NCBI GenBank assembly: GCA_022842905.1
Contig: JALHOS010000016.1
Location: 1 to 39,990, forward strand
Direction of reading: 5' to 3'
DNA: 39,990 bases
From: Myxococcaceae bacterium
GTDB lineage: Bacteria > Myxococcota > Myxococcia > Myxococcales > Myxococcaceae
Shown here: piece by piece, positions 7,717 to 15,788 of the stretch
Layout: every line of letters starts with the position of its first letter
Position numbering within the stretch: the first letter of the stretch is position 1
Translations under genes and position numbers: made by a program
The notes under the pieces: generated by a model
Database searches by the model: none
What the model was told of the DNA's origin: nothing
What the model saw: only the letters and a program-made list of their open reading frames with translations

Positions 7717-8210
7717 GGTCGACTCTCTGGGCTCTTCGGGGGGCGGTAATCCGGAACGGGCAGCGGCGGGTCGATCGCCGGCCTGACGGCGATGCGCCCG
7801 GCCTCCGCGGCGGCGCGCGCGGCGGGCGACACGGGCTCGAGCAGCACCTGGTAGCGCGGGGCCCACTCAGCGGCGAAGGCGAGCCCGAGCAGGCCGACGC
7901 CACCGGTCAGCGCTCCGGCGACGCTGGCGGCCACCACGCGGCCCACGTTCCAGCGGTCAGCGCTGAGCTCTCCGATGAAGTCCCGGTAGCCCGGCGCCGC
8001 CACGCGCAGCCGAAGCCGCGCACCAGCCACGGCGGGCTCGGCGATCGTCACCGGCGCCGAGCCGACCAGGCGATCGTCGACAAAGACGGAGGCGCCGGGC
8101 GCGTTGACGACGACCTGCGTCGCGCTGACGCAGGCGCTCGACGCGAGCGCGACCGCCAGCACGGCCGGACAGCGCCACGGGAGCTGCGCTACATGCCCAC
8201 CCCGAACCAT
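7713..8210 (-). CDS. PEGA-domain lipoprotein
   Basis: The product has 165 residues. The N-terminus ends in VALASSAC, a lipobox with the acylated Cys at residue 27. The mature part begins TQVVVNAPGASVFVDDRLVG and continues with SAPVTIAEPAVAG, LRLRVAAPGYRDFIGEL. This is the PEGA-type beta-sandwich pattern (x-V-x-V-D-G-x-x-V-G-x-x-P, then a G-Y motif) common on bacterial envelope proteins. A glycine/alanine-rich hydrophobic stretch around GRVVAASVAGALTGGVGLLG may be a membrane-interacting segment. It is the first gene of a two-gene unit with the lipid kinase, whose start overlaps its stop. Its ATG at 8210-8208 shares bases with the ATG of the divergent hydrolase. Confidence 0.75.
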   Translation of the reverse strand: MVRGGHVAQLPWRCPAVLAVALASSACVSATQVVVNAPGASVFVDDRLVGSAPVTIAEPAVAGARLRLRVAAPGYRDFIGELSADRWNVGRVVAASVAGALTGGVGLLGLAFAAEWAPRYQVLLEPVSPAARAAAEAGRIAVRPAIDPPLPVPDYRPPKSPESRP

Positions 8211-9315
8211 GGGGCCGTCATCTACCTCAGTGCACGCGCCACGTACGGCGCAAAGGCGCAGGACCTTGCGCCGCGTCGTCTTGACGATCCTGGCGCTGCC
8301 GATCGGCGGCGTGCTGGGCCTGGGCTGCTTCTTCGCCGCGCCGAGGTGGTCGGGGCCCGCCACCCAACACTTCGACGGCACCCGTTTCCGAAACGAAGAC
8401 GCGACCCTGCCCGCGCGCGGCTTCTCGGCCGAAGGGCTGTCGGCGGTGCTGCGCTGGCAGAAAGAGCGCACCCCCACGCCCTGGGGCCCGTACCACGACG
8501 AGCCGCCGGGCCCGCGCCCGCCTGGAGACGTGGGGCATGGGCAGCTCCGCGTCACCTTCATCAACCACGCGACGACGTTGGTGCAGCTCGACGGCGTCAA
8601 CGTGCTCACCGACCCCATCTACAGCGAGCGCTGCAGCCCGGTGAGCTTCGCGGGCCCCCGGCGCGTTCGGCCTCCGGGGACGAAGTACGAAGATCTGCCT
8701 CGCATCGACGCGGTGGTGCTCTCGCACAACCACTACGATCACCTCGACGTCCCGACGCTCCAGCGGCTGCAGGGCACCTGGCCGAACGTGCGCCTCTTCG
8801 CCGGGCTGGGCAACAAGGCGTTCCTCGAGAGCCAAGGCCTGCACAACGTCACCGAGCTCGACTGGTGGGACAGTCGCGCGCTCGGACCCATCACCCTGAG
8901 CAGCGTGCCCAACCAGCACTTCTCCAACCGCGGCCTGGGGGACTCCGACGGCACCCTGTGGACGGGGTGGGTGCTCGCCGGCGCGGCGGGCTACGCGTAC
9001 TTCGCGGGCGACACCGGGTACGGCGCGCACTTCACGCAGGTCCGCGAGCGCTTCGGGCCGGCCCGGCTGGCGATCCTCCCGATCGGCGCGTTCAAGCCGG
9101 AGTGGTTCATGAGCCCGGTGCACATGTCGCCCAAGCAGGCCGTCCAGGCGGCGTTGGACCTCGACGCGCGGTTGGCGGTGCCCATGCACTACGGAACGTT
9201 CTCCCTCGCGGACGACGGCGAGTTCGAACCCGTGCAAGCGCTCGAGCAGGCCCTCGAGGTGCAGCCCGCTTCGTTCGCGGTGCTGGGCTTCGGCGCCGGG
9301 CGGGACGTGCCCTAA
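8209..9315 (+). CDS. Metallo-beta-lactamase-fold hydrolase (NAPE-PLD/UlaG-like)
   Basis: The product is about 368 residues. After a basic leader it has a membrane anchor (VLTILALPIGGVLGLGC), then VTFINHATTLVQLDGVNVLT, a family-typical opening, and the zinc-binding motif AVVLSHNHYDHLDVPTLQRL (His173, His175, Asp177, His178). Later come LGPITLSSVPNQHFSNRG, GYAYFAGDTGYGAHF with the metal-bridging Asp, and RLAVPMHYGTFSLADDG with the terminal His. The whole resembles bacterial proteins related to N-acyl-phosphatidylethanolamine phospholipase D and UlaG. It would act at the membrane on a phospho- or amide-linked lipid or lactone; the substrate is unproven. ATG 8209 is listed, but a GTG at 8230, just ahead of the basic leader, is equally plausible because ATG 8209 overlaps the divergent start codon. 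Confidence 0.85.
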   Translation: MGPSSTSVHAPRTAQRRRTLRRVVLTILALPIGGVLGLGCFFAAPRWSGPATQHFDGTRFRNEDATLPARGFSAEGLSAVLRWQKERTPTPWGPYHDEPPGPRPPGDVGHGQLRVTFINHATTLVQLDGVNVLTDPIYSERCSPVSFAGPRRVRPPGTKYEDLPRIDAVVLSHNHYDHLDVPTLQRLQGTWPNVRLFAGLGNKAFLESQGLHNVTELDWWDSRALGPITLSSVPNQHFSNRGLGDSDGTLWTGWVLAGAAGYAYFAGDTGYGAHFTQVRERFGPARLAILPIGAFKPEWFMSPVHMSPKQAVQAALDLDARLAVPMHYGTFSLADDGEFEPVQALEQALEVQPASFAVLGFGAGRDVP

Positions 9316-9364
9316 GCACGCCGCCCCCCTCGCCAGGACGGCGCCGCGACCGTAGAAGGCGGCC

Positions 9365-11224
9365 ATGACGAAGCGGTCGACGGGGGTGGCGCTCGCGGTG
9401 GCCTTCAGCGGACTGGCCGCCTGCGCCCCGAACAAGCCCGAGGCGATCCTCGTCGCCGTCGACGTACAGGCTGGAGCGCAGACCGAGTGCGTCGTGCTGC
9501 ACTTCACGTCCGGCGAGCGCCGGGCGCAGTCCGACGGGCTCGTGCTGGACGGTGGCGCGACGGACGGCGGCGTAAAGCGGCTGACGTACCAGATCGTGCG
9601 AAAGAGCTGGCCTCAGACGTTGATCGTCGAGGCCGTCGGCTACCAGCGCGACTGCAAGACGCCCGTCAGCCCCGCCGAGCGATCGGGCCAGAAGGGCGTG
9701 GGCTTCACCGCCAACCCGGTGCCGACACCGGCGCTCGTCCTCAAGGCCGGCGAGCGCGCCTGCGCGGACGGCGTGGACGACGACGGCGACGGCTTCACCG
9801 ACTGCAAGGACGAGGACTGTGATCAACAGCCCTGCGCGGAGACGGCGTGCTTCGTCCAGAAGCGCTGCGACCAGCGTACGTGCTCCGGCGGCGTCGAGCG
9901 GACCTGCACCAGCGCGCCGACCACCTGCTTCGAGCCGGTCGGAGCGTGCCGCGGCGACGGGTGCCAGTACACGCTCAAGGCGGCGTGCAGCGACGGCGAC
10001 GCGTGCACGGCCAACGACCGCTGCCAACTGGACGGAGGGTGCGCCGGGACGCGCCTCGACTGCCGGCCGCTGACGACCTGCCGCCGCTTCACCGGCAGCT
10101 GCGTCGACGAGCAGCGCTGCGTGTTCATGGATCTGCCACGAGGGACACCCTGCGACGACGGCGGGGTCTGCGGCGTCGGAGGGAGCTGCCTCCAACCGTG
10201 GCCCTTCCAACCCAGCAACGTGGCCCAGTCTGCGATCGGCATGCCGCAGCCCCCGGTCGTCCTCGACTGCCGTGGGACGATCGACACCACCGCGCTCAAC
10301 GACACCTGGTGCCCCGATGCGGGAGCGCAGCTGGCGGTCCTCCAGCAACCCGACGGAGGCGAGGTGGCGTTCGCGTACGTCGAAGGCCTCGACGTGCGGG
10401 GTGGCGCTCAGCTGGAGGTCCGCGGCGCCCGACCGCTGGTGCTACTCGTCGCTTCCCACGCGACGATCGCCGGGTCGTTCACCCTGCTCAACGCGCCGAC
10501 GAGCTGCACGACCGGCAGCGGCCAAGCCGGCAGCACCCGCGGCGGCGTGGACCGTTCCGGCGGGGGAGGCGGCGGCTTCGGATCATCCGGCGGCCCTGGC
10601 GGTGGCACGAGCGGCCTCTCGGGCGGAAGCGGAGGAATCGTGAACGGAAACGATCGGCTGAGTCCGCTCCGTGGGGGCTGCCCGGGCGGGCTCGGTGGTG
10701 CGTCGACGGCGACGCGCGCGCTCGGAGGCGGAGCACTTCAGTTGTCGGTGGCGGGCACCCTCACCTTCGCAGGCGTCATCTCGGCGCCGGGCGAGGGCGG
10801 AGCGCGGGTCGCCAACCTTCAGGGAGGCTCCGGCGCCGGGAGCGGCGGCGCCATTCTCCTCGAGGCGACGTCCTTTACCGCGCCGGGGGGCACGCTCGCG
10901 GCGAACGGCGGCGGCGGCGGGTGCGGGGGCTACTTCGGCGGCCCCGCGCAGGTCGATGACGGGGCCTCGGGCGGCGCGTCGACCACCTCGGCCGCGGGGA
11001 GCACCTGCGGCATTCCTTTCCCCAAGCCGTTGGGCGGCCCGGGCGGCGCCGGCAGCTCGACGGGCGGCGCTGGTGACTGGAACGGCTTCGCCGGCGGCGG
11101 CGGCGGTGGTGGCGTCGGGCGCATTCGCATTCGCACCCAGCAGGGCTGCGCGGTCGGCGGCATGCAGGCGTCGCCTCGGCCTGTGTACGATCAGGTCGGC
11201 CAGCTGGGTTGTCCGGCCCCCTGA
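9365..11224 (+). CDS. Cys-rich and Gly-rich lipoprotein with a calcium-loop motif
   Basis: This is a 619-residue secreted lipoprotein: MTKRSTGVALAVAFSGLAAC is a signal peptide with a lipobox (Cys20). Residues 30-130 form a plausible beta domain. From Cys133 on there is ADGVDDDGDGFTDCKDEDCD, an EF-hand-like/thrombospondin-3-like Asp-rich calcium loop closed by cysteines, then about twenty further cysteines through residue 275. The middle (about 290-380) is probably a beta-solenoid or sandwich. The last 240 residues have repeated poly-Gly tracts, for example SGGGGGGFGSSGGPGGGTSG and GGGGGGGVGRIRIRTQQGC, reminiscent of the Gly-rich domain PF12810. This composition is common in myxobacterial surface proteins. 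I know no function for it. The gene lies 49 bases after the hydrolase gene. Confidence 0.8.
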   Translation: MTKRSTGVALAVAFSGLAACAPNKPEAILVAVDVQAGAQTECVVLHFTSGERRAQSDGLVLDGGATDGGVKRLTYQIVRKSWPQTLIVEAVGYQRDCKTPVSPAERSGQKGVGFTANPVPTPALVLKAGERACADGVDDDGDGFTDCKDEDCDQQPCAETACFVQKRCDQRTCSGGVERTCTSAPTTCFEPVGACRGDGCQYTLKAACSDGDACTANDRCQLDGGCAGTRLDCRPLTTCRRFTGSCVDEQRCVFMDLPRGTPCDDGGVCGVGGSCLQPWPFQPSNVAQSAIGMPQPPVVLDCRGTIDTTALNDTWCPDAGAQLAVLQQPDGGEVAFAYVEGLDVRGGAQLEVRGARPLVLLVASHATIAGSFTLLNAPTSCTTGSGQAGSTRGGVDRSGGGGGGFGSSGGPGGGTSGLSGGSGGIVNGNDRLSPLRGGCPGGLGGASTATRALGGGALQLSVAGTLTFAGVISAPGEGGARVANLQGGSGAGSGGAILLEATSFTAPGGTLAANGGGGGCGGYFGGPAQVDDGASGGASTTSAAGSTCGIPFPKPLGGPGGAGSSTGGAGDWNGFAGGGGGGGVGRIRIRTQQGCAVGGMQASPRPVYDQVGQLGCPAP

Positions 11225-11335
11225 GCGCGCAACGCAGCACAGGTGTCCGCGCGAGCGCCTCGGACCGGAGGAAAACGAAGACCGGGTTGAGCGCGCCGCC
11301 ATGCATCGATGCCGGTGAGCGGGACAGCTGCCGCG
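11225..11335 (-). pseudogene. Decayed methyltransferase C-terminal tail (outer copy)
   Basis: On the reverse strand one frame reads LNPVFVFLRSEALARTPVL, matching VNPVLVFRRAEALAQAPAL at the end of the intact methyltransferase. Just upstream a second frame reads LTGIDAWRR, matching LIGIDARQH. The two pieces are in different frames, so the copy is frameshifted. It has no start codon or upstream domain and is only a remnant of the last 35-40 codons. Confidence 0.7.
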
Positions 11336-11344
11336 CTCCGGTGA

Positions 11345-11462
11345 CGCTGCGGCGCGAAGCGTGGACGTTTGGGCGAAGGCCTCGGCCCGGCCGAAGAGCA
11401 GGTTCACCGGCAGGTGGCGACGCAAGTCGACGGCGATGCGCCTGACGCGCTGCTACTCCACC
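11345..11462 (-). pseudogene. Decayed methyltransferase C-terminal tail (inner copy)
   Basis: On the reverse strand it reads VE, a TAG stop at 11455-11453, then QRVRRIAVDLRRHLPVNLLF and GRAEAFAQ. This matches VEQQLVRLIGIDARQHLPVN and the following FRRAEALAQ of the intact gene. The Gln-to-stop change is a single C-to-T step. The copy also lacks six bases (two codons), an in-frame deletion typical of DNA that once coded. It abuts the stop codon of the intact gene. Confidence 0.75.
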
Positions 11463-11463
11463 G

Positions 11464-12426
11464 TCACGCCGCGCGGCGCAGCGCAGGCGCCTGCGCGAGC
11501 GCCTCGGCCCGGCGGAAGACCAAGACGGGGTTGACCGGCAGGTGCTGGCGCGCGTCGATGCCGATGAGCCTGACGAGCTGCTGCTCCACCGGCGCGTCGA
11601 GCTCGATCGCCTCCTGGGTCCGACGGCCCAAATGCGAAAGAACGAGCCCAGCCTGCGCCGCCCGGCTGACCAGCACGTCCAGCGGAATGGCGACGTCGTG
11701 CGCGTGAAAGAAGCCGTCGACGAGCCCGCTGAAGGTGTGAATGTCGCGGTAGCCCTCGAAGGCCACGCTCAATCGCCGCCGTTCTTCGAACGGGAGCTGC
11801 CGCAGCACCGACCGACACGCGACGAGCAGCGCGCGGTGCGAGGAGAAGCGCTCCGGTGACACGCCCGCGGCCCGAAAGGTGGCCTGCACGTCGTAGATCG
11901 TCCGGCGGCTGGTGGGCGCGTACACCATCACCCGCAGCGCGCCGCCGGGTTTGAGCCAGCGCGCCAGGTTCTCGAGCACCGCACCCGGATCGGCGCAGTG
12001 GTGGAGCACGCCCGTGCAGACGATGGCGTCGAAGCGCTCGGCCGCGAAGAGCGTGCGGTCATTCAGATCGCCCTGCACCGGAGTGATGGAGCCCAGACCT
12101 CTCCCGAGCAATTGTTGGAGCAGGCGGTGCGGCAGCAGCGCCCAGACCACCCGCGCGAGCAGCACCCGCCAGCGCAGCCGCCTCAAGGATCGTTGAGACA
12201 GATCCACCGCCACGATCTTCCCGCGCGGGTTGGAGCGGGCGACGACGAGCGGCTCGAACGTGCCGCAGCCAGCAACGAGGACGGTGGGCGGCGCGCCCGG
12301 CGTCACCGAGTCGAAGCGCAGCTCCTCGGCCGGTGCAGGGATCGCAACGAGCGGGACATGCCCGGGGTACGGGTGCCGTTCGTACTGCGCGCGCACGGCC
12401 TGCGAAGTGAGCTGCGTCGTCCCCAC
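11464..12426 (-). CDS. SAM-dependent methyltransferase (class I, Methyltransf_12-like)
   Basis: The product is about 320 residues. It has VRAQYERHPYPGHVPL, an opening common in this methyltransferase group, then PPTVLVAGCGTFEPLVVARS (motif I, SAM-binding Gly loop), KIVAVDLSQRSLRRLR (motif II acidic residue), and FDAIVCTGVLHHCADPGAVL followed by LARWLKPGGALRVMVYAP (motifs III-IV). The C-terminal part, from VQATFRAAGVSPERFSSHR to a tail ending RAEALAQAPALRRAA, is not recognisable to me. It should transfer a methyl group from S-adenosylmethionine; the acceptor is unknown. No ATG fits without overlapping the upstream gene; the GTG at 12426 is the first reasonable start, 46 bases after the stop of the epimerase gene. 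It is the last gene of the aspS operon. Its 3' end is repeated twice downstream as pseudogenes. Confidence 0.8.
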   Translation of the reverse strand: MGTTQLTSQAVRAQYERHPYPGHVPLVAIPAPAEELRFDSVTPGAPPTVLVAGCGTFEPLVVARSNPRGKIVAVDLSQRSLRRLRWRVLLARVVWALLPHRLLQQLLGRGLGSITPVQGDLNDRTLFAAERFDAIVCTGVLHHCADPGAVLENLARWLKPGGALRVMVYAPTSRRTIYDVQATFRAAGVSPERFSSHRALLVACRSVLRQLPFEERRRLSVAFEGYRDIHTFSGLVDGFFHAHDVAIPLDVLVSRAAQAGLVLSHLGRRTQEAIELDAPVEQQLVRLIGIDARQHLPVNPVLVFRRAEALAQAPALRRAA

Positions 12427-12472
12427 GAGGCGATCGCTAACCAGCCCGCCCTGCCCTCGCCTTTTCAGCGCG

Positions 12473-13843
12473 TCAGGTCGCTGACGGTGCCGGCCGGCCC
12501 AACGTGAAGCGCAGCGTCTGCTCGAGCTCGGGGTGCACGAACGAGAAGCCGCCGGCCTGCAACACGCCCGGAGCGACGCGCTGGCTGGCCAGCAGCGCCC
12601 CATCTGCCAGCTCACCGAAGGTGGCCCGGAGCATGACCTTCGGCAGCGGCGCGATCGCCGGCCGCCCGAGCACCTTGCCCAGCACCTTCGCGTAGGCCTT
12701 CGACGTCAGCGGCGTGGGCGCGACGAGGTTCACCGGGCGATCGAGCTCAGGCCGCCACAGGGCCCAGTGCAGCGCGCCGATCAGATCTTCGAGGCAGATC
12801 CAGCTCTGCCACTGCTTCCCGTCACCGACCGGGCCGCCGAAGCCGGCCGAAAACGGCACCACCAACTTCTTGAGCGCGCCGCCGGCCGCCGACTGCACCA
12901 GCCCGATGCGCAGCGGGACGACACGCAGGCCCAGCGCCCGGGCCGCGACCGCCTCGGCTTCCCAGTCCATGCACAGCCCCGCCAAGAAACCTGGGCCGGT
13001 GGGCTCACGCTTCCCCATCGCGCTGTCTTCACTGAGCACCTCGTCCCCGCGATCGCCGTAGATGCCGATCGCCGAGCCCGACAGCAGCACGGTGGGCCGC
13101 GCCCTGAGCCCGCCCAGCACGCGCACGAGCTGCCGGGTGAAGTCGACACGGCTGCTGACGAGCAGGGCCTTGCGCTTGGTGGTCCAGCGCTCGTCGGCGA
13201 CGCCCGCACCGGCCAGGTGAATCACTGCGTCGGCGCCCTCGAAGTCGGCCGGATCGAGCGTGTTGTCCGGCCCACGCTTCGCCTTGCGAACGGTGTGACC
13301 GCCGGTCTGGAGGAACGGGATCAGCGCCGAGGCGACGAGCCCGCTGCCGCCGGTGACGGTGATCGTCAGGCGCTTGCGATCGAGGAACGGCGCGTGCCGC
13401 GCCAGATCGAGCCCGAGGACCTCGTGGCGGTAGCTGAACGTGTGATCGAGCCGGCTGGCGGCGTAGCGCGCGCCGACCATGCGCCCGAGCGCTCCGAGCG
13501 GCAGCTCGTAGTCGATCTCGTCTTCCAGAAAAGACCGACCCGCGCCCGCGTCACCGAAGCGGTGGGTGTGCTTCCACGACGCGAACGGCCCGCCCTGCTG
13601 CTCGTCGACGAACAGGTGGCCGTCCTCGAAGGCGGTGTGCACGGCCTTCCAGCGCTGCGGCACCGGCCCGACGGACAGCTTGAGCTGCGTGCTGGCGCCG
13701 ACCTCCAGGCCGCCGGTGCGAGCTTCGATCTCCACGTCGTCCCACGGCGGGCTCAGCCGTTCGAACGCACCCGGCCGCGCGTGCCAGGCGAACAGCTCCT
13801 GGCGCGAGACGGGGAACTCGCTGCGGCGAAGGACCTTGGGCAC
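12473..13843 (-). CDS. SRPBCC-domain and TIGR01777-type NAD(P)-dependent epimerase fusion
   Basis: The product has 456 residues. Residues 1-150 are an SRPBCC/polyketide-cyclase-like domain, with the start LRRSEFPVSRQELFAWHARP and the pattern GPFASWKHTHRFGD then SRLDHTFSYRHEVLGLDLAR, as found ahead of TIGR01777 domains in other bacteria. From about residue 157, RLTITVTGGSGLVASALIPF is the Rossmann G-x-x-G-x-x-G nucleotide site. ADAVIHLAGAGVADERWTTK, VLLSGSAIGIYGDRGDEVLS and GPGFLAGLCMDWEAEAVAAR are hallmark TIGR01777 (YfcH/SDR39U1) stretches. The reaction is unknown in general for this family. The GTG start at 13843 lies 7 bases after the aspS stop, so the two are surely cotranscribed. Confidence 0.9.
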   Translation of the reverse strand: MPKVLRRSEFPVSRQELFAWHARPGAFERLSPPWDDVEIEARTGGLEVGASTQLKLSVGPVPQRWKAVHTAFEDGHLFVDEQQGGPFASWKHTHRFGDAGAGRSFLEDEIDYELPLGALGRMVGARYAASRLDHTFSYRHEVLGLDLARHAPFLDRKRLTITVTGGSGLVASALIPFLQTGGHTVRKAKRGPDNTLDPADFEGADAVIHLAGAGVADERWTTKRKALLVSSRVDFTRQLVRVLGGLRARPTVLLSGSAIGIYGDRGDEVLSEDSAMGKREPTGPGFLAGLCMDWEAEAVAARALGLRVVPLRIGLVQSAAGGALKKLVVPFSAGFGGPVGDGKQWQSWICLEDLIGALHWALWRPELDRPVNLVAPTPLTSKAYAKVLGKVLGRPAIAPLPKVMLRATFGELADGALLASQRVAPGVLQAGGFSFVHPELEQTLRFTLGRPAPSAT

Positions 13844-13850
13844 CGGCGGC

Positions 13851-15713
13851 TCACTTCGCCGGCGGAACCGACTTCACGTACAGATCGCGCAGCTGCTTCT
13901 CGTCGACCTCACCCGGCGCGCCGGTCATCAGGTCGGTGCCCTTCTGCGTCTTGGGGAACGGGATCACGTCGCGCAGCGACTCGGTCTGGGTGATGAGGAA
14001 CGCCAGCCGGTCCATGCCCAGCGCGATGCCGCCGTGCGGAGGCGCGCCGTACTTGAGCGCGTCGAGCAGGAAGCCGAACTTGCTCCGCGCGTCCTCGTCG
14101 CTGATGCCCATGGCCTTGAAGACCTTCGACTGCACTTCGGGATCGTGGAGACGGATCGACCCGCCGCCGATCTCGAAGCCGTTGAGCACCACGTCGTAGC
14201 GGTAGCAGTACACCTTGGCCGGGTCGAAGGACTCGGGCTCGAGGTACTTCAGGCACTCGTCCATGGGCCGGGTGAACGCGTGGTGCGCCGCGGCCCAGGT
14301 CTTCGCGTCTTCGTCGTATTCGAACAGCGGCGGGTTGACGACCCACAGGAAGTTCCACTGCCCGTCCTTGGTGCCGAACTCGGGGATGAGGCCGAGCTTC
14401 TTGGCCAAGTGCACGCGCAGGTTGGCCATGATCGTGTGCACCTGCGACGGCTTGCCGAACTGGAAGAGCAGCAGGTCGCCGTTCTTCGCGCCGGTGGCCT
14501 CGAGGATCGCCGCCTTGAGCTCGGGCTTGGCGTTCTTGAACAGCGGCGCCTGGGTCCAGTCACCGTTGTCGGCGAGCTTCGCGCGGGCGAGCCCTCCGGC
14601 GCCCATGCCCTTGACGTACTCCTCGAGCTTGTCGATCTCGGACCGGGACAGCGCGTGCTTGGCAGGCACCACCAGCGCCTTCACCAGGCCCTTCTGCTGC
14701 ACCGAGTCCCACATGGGCCCGACGCCGCCGTCCGAGCCGAACTTGGCGATCACGTCGTTGAGCTGCGTGTGCTCGAGCGCGAAGCGCAGGTCCGGCTTGT
14801 CGTTGCCGTAGCGGGCCATGGACTCGTCGAAGTCCATGCGGCGGAACGGCGTGGGCAGGTCGATGCCGTGCACTTCCTTCCACAGCTTCTTCAGCAGGCC
14901 TTCGATTACCGCGAAGATGTCGTCCTGCGCGACGAAGGACATCTCCACGTCGATCTGGGTGAACTCGGGCTGGCGATCGAGCCGCAGATCTTCGTCCCGG
15001 AAGCACTTGACGATCTGAAAGTACTTGTCGAACCCCGCGACCATGAAGAGCTGCTTGTAGAGCTGCGGTGACTCGGCCAGCGCGTAGAAGTTCCCCGGGT
15101 TGAGCCGGCTGGGCACCAGGAAGTTCCGCGCGCCGCCGGGCGTGTAGCGGCCCATGAACGGCGTCTCGAGCTCGAGGAAGCCGTTGTCGACGAAGTACTG
15201 CCGCGTGGCGGCGTTGAGCTTCGAGCGCGTCATGATCGTACGCTGGAGCGTGGGCCGGCGCAGATCGAGGTAGCGGTGCGCCAGCCGAATCTCCTCGTTC
15301 GCGCTGGTGTGCTCGGAGATTTCGAACGGCGGCGTCTGCGCCTTGTTGAACACGGTGGCCTCGAGCACGACGACCTCGATCTCCCCCGTGGCCAGGTTCG
15401 GGTTGGTCGCGGGGACCTCCTTGTTCTCCTTCTTCGACCACTGCATGCCGCGGCTGCGCACCGTGCCGCGAATGCCGATGACCCACTCGCTGCGGAAGCG
15501 CTCGGCCAGCGTATGCGCCTCGGCGGCGAGCTCGGGCCCGAAGACGATCTGCGTCAGCCCGTCGCGATCGCGCAGGTCGATGAAGATGAGGCCGCCGTGA
15601 TCGCGCCGGTTCTGCACCCAGCCGAACAGCACGACTTCCTTGCCGATGTCCGAGGCCCGCAGGGCCCCACAGGAATGGGTTCGCTTCGTCTTGGAGATGA
15701 ACTCGGTCGCCAT
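13851..15713 (-). CDS. aspS: Aspartyl-tRNA synthetase
   Basis: This class II synthetase of 620 residues charges tRNA-Asp (or also tRNA-Asn) with aspartate using ATP. The N-terminal OB domain begins KRTHSCGALRASDIGKEVVL and contains VQNRRDHGGLIFIDLRDRDG. The catalytic core shows SPQLYKQLFMVAGFDKYFQI, motif 2 as CFRDEDLRLDRQPEFTQIDV, and motif 3 as GGIALGMDRLAFLITQTESL. A GAD-type insertion occupies roughly residues 290-425, as usual in bacterial AspRS. The length is slightly above the E. coli enzyme. The ATG at 15713 fits MATEFISKTKRTHSC. It heads an operon with the TIGR01777 gene 7 bases downstream and the methyltransferase. It is divergent from the protease-like lipoprotein gene with 75 bases between starts. 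Confidence 0.97.
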   Translation of the reverse strand: MATEFISKTKRTHSCGALRASDIGKEVVLFGWVQNRRDHGGLIFIDLRDRDGLTQIVFGPELAAEAHTLAERFRSEWVIGIRGTVRSRGMQWSKKENKEVPATNPNLATGEIEVVVLEATVFNKAQTPPFEISEHTSANEEIRLAHRYLDLRRPTLQRTIMTRSKLNAATRQYFVDNGFLELETPFMGRYTPGGARNFLVPSRLNPGNFYALAESPQLYKQLFMVAGFDKYFQIVKCFRDEDLRLDRQPEFTQIDVEMSFVAQDDIFAVIEGLLKKLWKEVHGIDLPTPFRRMDFDESMARYGNDKPDLRFALEHTQLNDVIAKFGSDGGVGPMWDSVQQKGLVKALVVPAKHALSRSEIDKLEEYVKGMGAGGLARAKLADNGDWTQAPLFKNAKPELKAAILEATGAKNGDLLLFQFGKPSQVHTIMANLRVHLAKKLGLIPEFGTKDGQWNFLWVVNPPLFEYDEDAKTWAAAHHAFTRPMDECLKYLEPESFDPAKVYCYRYDVVLNGFEIGGGSIRLHDPEVQSKVFKAMGISDEDARSKFGFLLDALKYGAPPHGGIALGMDRLAFLITQTESLRDVIPFPKTQKGTDLMTGAPGEVDEKQLRDLYVKSVPPAK

Positions 15714-15788
15714 AGGCCCCGGCACATACAGGAGCCCACGCAGCGCGTCAGCCGTCACGTACACCCGGCGCTGTAGTAGAAAGCCCGC

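Larger units (their letters stand above)
11225..11590 (-). repeat. Three degenerate tandem copies, period 122 bases, of the methyltransferase 3' end
   Basis: The motif gcgcgagcgcctcgg recurs at 11249, 11371 (as gggcgaaggcctcgg) and 11493, exactly 122 bases apart. The copy at 11493 lies within the 3' end of the methyltransferase gene; the other two lie downstream of its stop. Between 11400 and 11462 the middle copy matches the gene at about four fifths of positions by eye. Each unit corresponds to roughly the last 40 codons of the gene. Confidence 0.8.

Noticed and set aside
10560-11110. G-rich repeats as possible structural DNA or mobile element
   Set aside because: They are in-frame glycine codons of the lipoprotein and there are no terminal repeats or transposase.
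13566-15071. Plus-strand open frame (501 codons) across aspS
   Set aside because: It is antisense to aspS, whose class II motifs are complete.
15714-15788. Possible tRNA gene next to aspS
   Set aside because: No T-loop or cloverleaf could be drawn; the gap is only 75 bases and fits divergent promoters.
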